A DNA stretch of 64,000 nucleotides from Sarcomyxa edulis. Lineage: Eukaryota; Basidiomycota; Agaricomycetes; Agaricales; Mycenaceae. Within the stretch, counting starts at the first letter, position 1. The number at the start of each line of letters is the position of its first letter. Positions 58,086 to 64,000 of this stretch are shown piece by piece. A program made the position numbers and the translations under genes. A model generated the notes under the pieces. That model was given only the letters and a program-made list of their open reading frames with translations, was not told the origin of the DNA and searched no databases. The stretch lies in assembly GCA_009761415.1 (NCBI GenBank), contig QUOL01000020.1, forward strand, positions 124,001-188,000, in the 5' to 3' direction.

Positions 58086-59158
58086 ATGAATCGACTATAC
58101 AGAATTTACAACCTCGATAAACGGCGATGCTGGAGAGATCACAATGCACTCCTCGATGTCACAGTCGGCTTGAAGAAAATGTTGAAGTCAGGTGGAGCCG
58201 TAGGTCTCACCTTCAAGCTCTTGAATGGAATCACGACAGATCTACCGGAAGATCCACTCAAGGGACATTCTTATGTCCCTGCGATGAGGCAATATGCCGA
58301 ACGGTCAGTGTCCGTCATATTTTGTAGCTCGCTAACAGTGCTAACAACTTTATGTTATGCCACATCAGAAGTGGATTATGCGACCTTCCTGTGGAGCTCC
58401 AGGCTTCTATATTGGACGAGCTCCAAGACCCAACTGATGTTTTTGCATTCTCCTTGTGCTCAATCCAGTGCTGGATGGTCGGTGTCCGCCGACTCAGAGC
58501 ACTGCACATCCAATACATTCTCCGTGAAAACTACGCAGGTGACCGTATCATCGTTCTGGCAGATCGTGAAATCAAATTTCCGGAAGGCATACTTACCGAT
58601 GCAGAGCTAGAAGCGCATTATCGTCCTGTCGATGTCTTTGAACATGAACCACCTCCCACCTACTTCGACTACGGGGAAATTATGGAACGATGCCCCATAT
58701 ACGATCCCGAAACTCGCACATGTCGGTGGCGTTGCTTGTACAAATACGTCCTATGGATGGGCACCGAGGGAACTACCTGTCACCACGCTAAACCAGACTC
58801 TCCGTGGGCTCTTCGTAACTTAACGAAGAAGGTCTACGTTCGGGCCGACAAACTCGCGTTGAAGCCGGAACACATCGGTCCTGAGCCTTGGACAATCAGA
58901 GGAATGTCTTTTGGAAGCTTAGTCGCCTCACGGACTGCATGGTTTCCTGAATGGTCCATAGCGACAACTCATTTCGATAAGGACTCCGACATGCCTAGGG
59001 GTACTTGGGCTGGCGATCGCTTTGATATTGTTGATATCCACGACATCGAGGAGGGTTGGGCAGATGTGAGCGCGGAGGCTAAGGAGGAGCTTGGGAAGCT
59101 ATGGAAATCGGAATTTGGAGATAATTGGCAGGAGTTAGTAGTGCGACATGGCTTGTGA
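58086..59158 (+). CDS. F-box-like protein
   Basis: Exons 58086-58303 and 58369-59158; 335 residues, phase closes. After a basic N-terminal helix (MNRLYRIYNLDKRRCWRDHN) and an 80-residue region, the sequence LCDLPVELQASILDELQDPTDVFAFSLCSIQCW fits the F-box core (LP-E---I---L---D----S-C). Residues 150-335 form no recognised repeat; CPIYDPETRTCRWRCLYKYV contains clustered cysteines. F-box proteins recruit substrates to SCF ubiquitin ligases; here the core is divergent, so the role is inferred. The first in-frame ATG was used as start. Confidence 0.75.
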
Positions 59159-59408
59159 TAAGCTTACTCTAAATTACTTTCGGAATCCGGGCGACGGATT
59201 TCCTGTATCTACCATACCTCTATTCAATGTCTATCTTTGAGTGCTTTAGATATAACTCTCTTGCTCTTGCTCATTTCTACATGTCTCATCTACTCGACCT
59301 CAAAACTTCTCTTGCACGTTTCGTCCATTGTGCCACTCTTCAAGTTCGCAGTAGGTCTACGTGTTTCTCGAATTTGTGAAGGTTCTGCTCCGAAGTCTAC
59401 TTAAAGTT

Positions 59409-59486
59409 GGTTCAATGGTCTAGTGGTTATGATTTCTGCTTTACATTGTTCGCAGACGGTCTCCAGTTCGACCCTGGATTGAATCA
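59409..59486 (+). tRNA. tRNA-Val (anticodon TAC), 5-nt intron
   Basis: Acceptor stem GGTTCAA with TTGAATC (one G-T pair), discriminator A. D arm GGTCTAGTGGTTATGA, T arm CTCCAGTTCGACCCTGGA. Anticodon stem TCTGC (59435-59439) with GCAGA (59452-59456). The loop is 12 nt, so after T-T-TAC-A a 5-nt insert (59446-59450, TTGTT) must be an intron; removing it gives 73 nt, as in the other two. TTTT follows the 3' end. Confidence 0.9.
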
Positions 59487-59588
59487 TTTTGGCTGTCTTT
59501 CTTACAGTGATCATGATTTTGTTTCAAATTTCCAGAAGCTTCGTGTGCTTCACCATGACTGCGAAAAGGCAGCGAACGAAGGAACTTA

Positions 59589-59632
59589 GGCTCCGTTTTG
59601 TTGCAGTGCCGATTGCCGCAGTCTGTTGCCGC
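59589..59632 (+). repeat. left terminal inverted repeat of the MITE
   Basis: Exact reverse complement of 60161-60204. Confidence 0.95.
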
Positions 59633-60160
59633 CCAGCCAAATTTTAGACCACGGTCTGGGTGATTTCGTTGTCCGACAGAGGTCTGTTTGGTAAACACGT
59701 TGCCGAAGCAGCGGCGCGTTGCCTCGGGGATCTCTCTCATCCCCGAGTCTCCTTCTTTCACTTCGTATGTTGTATTTCTCTAAATGCATTCATTGTCTTC
59801 ATGGGTCATAGGATCCATAGCAGGCTTATAGTAACCCACAAAAACATGGCCCACACACATTGGAGAGCTATGAATCCTAGGCAGCGAGACAATTTCGGCA
59901 GTAGCATGAGTCCCACAAAGCACTGCTGGGTATGAATCCTCGGGTCTGGCTTCCAGGTTGAGTTTATCATCATTGTAAAGTGTATATGAGATGCTCTATC
60001 TATGTGAGAGACAATTTTTCTCATAACAATCACTATAATCTCAATTTTCTTCGATTTTCTGGTGGCCTCGGGCTGGCTTCGGGCTGTGGTCGGGGCACGG
60101 AATGAAAATTCCGAGACGCGTCGTCGAAAAACTCAGTCTTCCCACGGGGGTCACTCGGCA

Positions 60161-60204
60161 GCGGCAACAGACTGCGGCAATCGGCACTGCAACAAAACGG
60201 AGCC
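60161..60204 (-). repeat. right terminal inverted repeat of the MITE
   Basis: Exact reverse complement of 59589-59632. Confidence 0.95.
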
Positions 60205-60413
60205 TTAGGTATAGCAAAAGTATAGAGCTCGAGCCTCTAGACTCAAACAAGAGTCAAGTGGCCGCACATAAGAGACGAAAATGGGATTTGAAAAGCTCCA
60301 CAATCGGACGATCTACAATCTCATCTCATTGACGGTTATTGAGGCCAGAGGGGAGTTATAATTTTATCTATTAAGAGTCCATTGCAAGAGGTGGGGTATA
60401 TCGATTAGGTGAA

Positions 60414-62122
60414 TTATAGAGGTACTCCTGGTCGAGGCGATATGCGATTACCGTTGCCGACCAGCGACGAACTCGAATCAATGGGCGAGTTGCTTTTGCT
60501 ACGAGAAGCTGCGCTATGACTCCGCTGCAGCGCTTCTACTTCTGGTCTCCTTGGTTGTGGAGTTGCAACAAGAATTCGCGTCCGTTCATTTGCTTCATCA
60601 TCATCATCATCTTCTTCCTCATCTTCCTCCCTCAGTCGATCCAAGCTTACACTCTCCCTTCCAGCACCAACTCCACCTTCGTCAGGCTCCTCGAATGCAT
60701 TGAAGAGAGTAGCAGTCTGTGCGCGGTAGAGAGAGCTTCTGCGTCCATGACCTCCTGCTGAGTGCGGCGCCCCTTCTGCCCACCCATCCAAAGATGCACG
60801 AGGTTGGAGGCTCATTCGACGGTTCATCAAACCGTTTTCGATGTGTCCGTTTTGTAGATCGCTCACTGGTGCAGACCGAGAGATATCTAAAAGGTGGACA
60901 CCGAAAAACGTAACCACGAATCCACAGAGCAATGATACCGTATTTGTTGTGTTTGTCGTATCGAATCCCTGGAAGAGAATTAGAGACGCGACAATGGTCG
61001 CTGTGGAAAATCCGACATAATACATGGGATTGACGCTAGAGTTAGGAGGAGCGAATAGTCAGCACGAGAGAGGACTAGAGAAAATTGGGTTTCGCGTACA
61101 CGTTCGTCGAGAAGGTATCCAAAGCTTTATTCAAGTAGTTCATTTGAACCAGAATGCACAAAATGACAAGAATGGCGAAAACGTATGTGCTTGGATGGCT
61201 GAATTGATTCTTTCCGCCGAGAGTCAATTTGAGGGCTACGCCGAACCCTTTGATGGCCATAACAGAAACTGAACCGACGACGGAGCAGATCGAGATATAA
61301 ACGATGGGATTTGAACGGCCGTAGCGTGGTGCGACAGCGTATATCATGACGAGGGTGAAGACCAGAACCGTGAAACAGTACATCAGGAAGCCTAAGGAAG
61401 TTGATTGGGACGAAGGGTTGTAAACTGGTACAGCGTCGGAGACATACCTGGCTGTACAGCATAATGCAGAATCTCATCAACAGTCTCCACTGCCTTATCC
61501 TCCGGTGCGTGTAGGACAATAATCAACGAACCAATCAAGCACATCGCACATCCTAGCCGTCCGAGATGCCCAAGCTCTTCTTTCAGTAGGAACGACGCAA
61601 GGATAGCCCTGTTGATATTATTGATGCATGAGTGGGATTTATCGCGTTGAAAAGGAGTCCCTACTCACCCTATGATTACGCTCAGAGCACCTAATGGTGT
61701 CACTAATATTGGAGGGGCGAATGTGTACGCGGCAAAGTTGGCGACTGCATTGAAGCTGTTAGCTATCGGGGCATATGCATATAGAATAGCCACTCACCCT
61801 CTCCAATAATCACTACGAATCCAGAACGTCAATACGAATGACCAGCCGGTGATCGCGAAACCATAGTAGTCAACTCACACATCGACATCCCAGCCCACCA
61901 TATTGGATTCCGCAGGTATGCTAGACCATCCGTGGCCGAACCATAGGAAGAACTGCGTGTTGCAGCGTCATTAAGACCCTAGACTCAGAGTAAAGCTGTT
62001 CAGACACCCTAAGTGGTATATAGGTGTCATATTCGGACCTTTTTCGTTATGATGGAACTTGTTCCGATAGCTAAAGAACTTGAGACGGCGAGGGCAAGCC
62101 CTATATACTTGTCTTCGACCAT
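60414..62122 (-). CDS. NIPA-type magnesium transporter (DUF803 family)
   Basis: Multi-pass Mg2+ transporter of plasma or endosomal membranes. Starts at 62122 (MVEDKYIGLALAVSSSLAIG) with STSIITKK-type end SSIITKKGLNDAATR after the first intron (61979-62038). Then [83 protein letters not shown] and four further spans through FSTNV and PMYYVGFSTATIVASLILFQGF. The hydrophilic tail of about 150 residues is Ser- and acid-rich with a run of Asp. The motif order is that of NIPA proteins. At least six introns; exons 1-2 are 62122-62039 and 61978-61879. Confidence 0.93.
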
Positions 62123-64000
62123 TGGTAATTTTTTTGGTATGCCTGTTCGTGAGGCGGGTATGGATGGCCACAGGCCTGAGAGATTTACACCGATGCACTG
62201 GCAGCGAGATGGGTAGGCTGTGGTACCAGTGTAGCCGCAGTCTATTTACGCCACGTGCGATCAGACGCATGGCATCTCGTCAGTCACCTGCTCAAGCGCT
62301 CAAGTTGGTCGAAACATCTTCAAGTTCAGGTAGACACGAAATCTCAGGATAAAAATCTGTTGTTTCTCTCAGAAAGCTGCTGTTGTTTAACTCGTGAAGA
62401 TAAAACCCAAGTCAAGCGCGACACTGCGCTGCGGATAGGACGAATAAGCCTGAGGAAACAATCTGAAGCTTGAAGTCGGAAGGCCCCAAGAAAGCGCAAA
62501 AGTAAGGTTGCTGAATAAGTCCACTTCCCCCGCTCATCTATGAGAGACTTCGGCCACGTGAACATGCGAGATCAACTATAGGACGGAGTCAGTGAACGCC
62601 CGCGAGGTCTTCAATATAATGTGCGACGGTAGGACCGATTGAATCCGAAAGTTTGTTTGAGGCTTAGAGGAGAAGACTGGCTTTTCGATATCAGCTGGAT
62701 AAATGTCGGATGGCCTCTGTTGAATTGAAAAGAGAGAAGGTTAAAGGCAGAGACCTATAGGACGAATATTACCTGGAGGAAGATGTAGAATAGAGTCATC
62801 GACAGTGTGTCCTTGTCCAGTGTATTCTCCAGTCATACGATCGACGGGAACAAGGGGAGACCGAGAAACAAGATGAAAGTTGGATTCTCAGGCTCCGAAA
62901 GGAATAGTAATGATATGAGGACTTTAGAGAGCTTGATGGATGCAGTTCAGTTAATGAACACAACTCTTCATCCCATCATACGCCATGAAATGCGGATTAG
63001 AACCAAGGCTGGCAAGTCTTGCAGTGACAGTCTTGTCTTGTGAGGCTTGACCAAAGGACGAGGCGTCGCTGTGCCGATAGGATTTTTGACAATGGATTCA
63101 GTATATATATACATAACCTACAGATTCCGGATGCTAAGAGGAAAGACCAATCTTATGAGTAAGCCTGTATTGAGGGGCCGATACATAAAATCTTTCGAGT
63201 GCTCACTTGGAAAGCAGAATCAGGAGGGGGGTCGACGTTCGATCATGCAGAGCCACGAGCCTCTGTAGATGATGCTAGCAGATCTCCAGGATGTCGAGTG
63301 CTTTGATCGACAACTCTACTGCTTTACCACGGGAAGCAAAGCTTGTGTTATAGGGCATGCCTTTAACCATATAATCCACGAGGCCTATCGACATCCATGG
63401 ACGCTTGATCAGAGGGTTATCCTTAAGACGCACCGACTCAAGATGATACGCAAGCTTTCACAGGGACTCGTGCCAGTCTATGAAACGAAAAAGAAGCCTG
63501 CCCCAAGCCAGTCACCATGTACGGATTGCCAGGTCGGATTCGCCAGGTCCTTCAGAATACCAAGAAGATACGAGGATGAGTAGCCAGTGAATTTTTGAAT
63601 ATGATCTGCCCGTGAGATCACGGAAAGGACTTGCAAGATAATCGCATGAGTAGCATTCCATGTCGGCTGCATAGGAGAGCATTTTCAGGGCTCAAGGACC
63701 AGAAATCGAAGGCAATATTGGTGAGCATAGCTGGGAGAGAGACCATCAGCCTGGCGGTACAGATCACTGATCACCGTCGGGATGAGCCGAAAACTCGCGT
63801 GTCGATCGAGTCCGTCACTTCTCTCCCAACAACCTCCGACTCCTGGAACTTGAACTCACCCCGATGCATATGGCCCCCATGGCTGAGCCATCCCCAGACT
63901 CTACCCAAAAATACCCAAATGATTCTATCTATCTGGCCAGATTCGGAGCTACTTACCTCTCAGTGCTCACTGATGACTGCCCCCGTTGCTCTCGCTGACT
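62123..64000. other. right end, no supported gene
   Basis: Promoter of the NIPA gene, then about 1.5 kb with only short overlapping frames. Two hints remain: a + frame from 63864 (MHMAPMAEPSPDSTQKYP) to the window end, and a - frame at 63478-63672 (MQPTWNATHAIILQVL). Neither shows a family feature or a closing exon chain, so no gene is called. A gene may begin or end just beyond the window. Confidence 0.35.

Larger units (their letters stand above)
59589..60204. mobile_element. PIF/Harbinger-type MITE, complete
   Basis: 616-bp element bounded by perfect 44-bp terminal inverted repeats (59589-59632 and 60161-60204, outer end GGCTCCGTTTTGTTGCAG). It is flanked on both sides by the trinucleotide TTA (59586-59588 and 60205-60207), the target duplication of PIF/Harbinger transposons. 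The interior has no transposase frame, so it is non-autonomous. The ends show no mismatches, which suggests recent insertion. It lies 102 bp downstream of tRNA-Val and 209 bp beyond the 3' end of the NIPA gene. Confidence 0.9.

Noticed and set aside
1..64000. CRISPR arrays, rRNA genes, biosynthetic gene cluster, phage or plasmid genes
   Set aside because: No spaced direct repeats, rRNA cores, PKS/NRPS/terpene synthase motifs or phage proteins were seen; the SDR, permease and dehydrogenase are scattered and do not form a recognisable cluster.

Overview
The window looks like nuclear DNA of a basidiomycete fungus, most likely an agaricomycete mushroom. Genes are dense, on both strands and not in operons. 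Nearly every one is cut by many 40-68 nt introns, so most gene models below were joined by hand from exon reading frames and splice signals. Family content fits this: an aryl-alcohol dehydrogenase, an atypical G-alpha with a long insertion, a divergent TKL-like kinase, a serine-rich single-pass membrane protein, and three intron-containing valine tRNAs.

Layout. 0-14 kb: 3' truncated B-type cyclin (runs off the left edge), a small Dabb-domain protein, a decayed copy of ribosomal protein eS26, a secreted Cys-rich protein, a kinase-like gene, an uncharacterised signal-peptide gene, a 775-residue low-complexity protein, and the intact eS26 gene. 14-25 kb: aryl-alcohol dehydrogenase, ankyrin-like gene with a non-canonical intron, an amidohydrolase broken by two nonsense codons, a multi-pass membrane protein, an amino-acid permease, a C2H2/RING protein and a short-chain dehydrogenase. 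25-40 kb: oxysterol-binding protein, tRNA-Val(CAC), a coding-like tract that I could not model, a nucleotidyltransferase-like protein, the mitochondrial Mg2+ channel MRS2/CorA and a serine-rich membrane protein. 40-51 kb: tRNA-Val(TAC), two tandem CX5R phosphatases, a membrane protein, the GPI-anchor enzyme PIG-A/GPI3 and a MOV10/SDE3-type RNA helicase. 51-64 kb: a gene-poor stretch, the atypical G-alpha, an F-box-like protein, a second tRNA-Val(TAC) next to a complete 616-bp PIF/Harbinger-type MITE, a NIPA-type Mg2+ transporter, and a poorly coding right end.

The genes are mainly housekeeping (cell cycle, translation, GPI anchoring, lipid and ion transport). They do not form one pathway or a recognisable biosynthetic cluster. 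The most notable signals are evolutionary: gene decay (amidohydrolase, eS26 copy), tandem duplication (phosphatases), a non-autonomous transposon, and unusual splice sites. I found no CRISPR array, rRNA gene, prophage or clearly new multi-gene system. Exon coordinates are hand-derived. Where they are listed in full, reading phase was checked across every junction.
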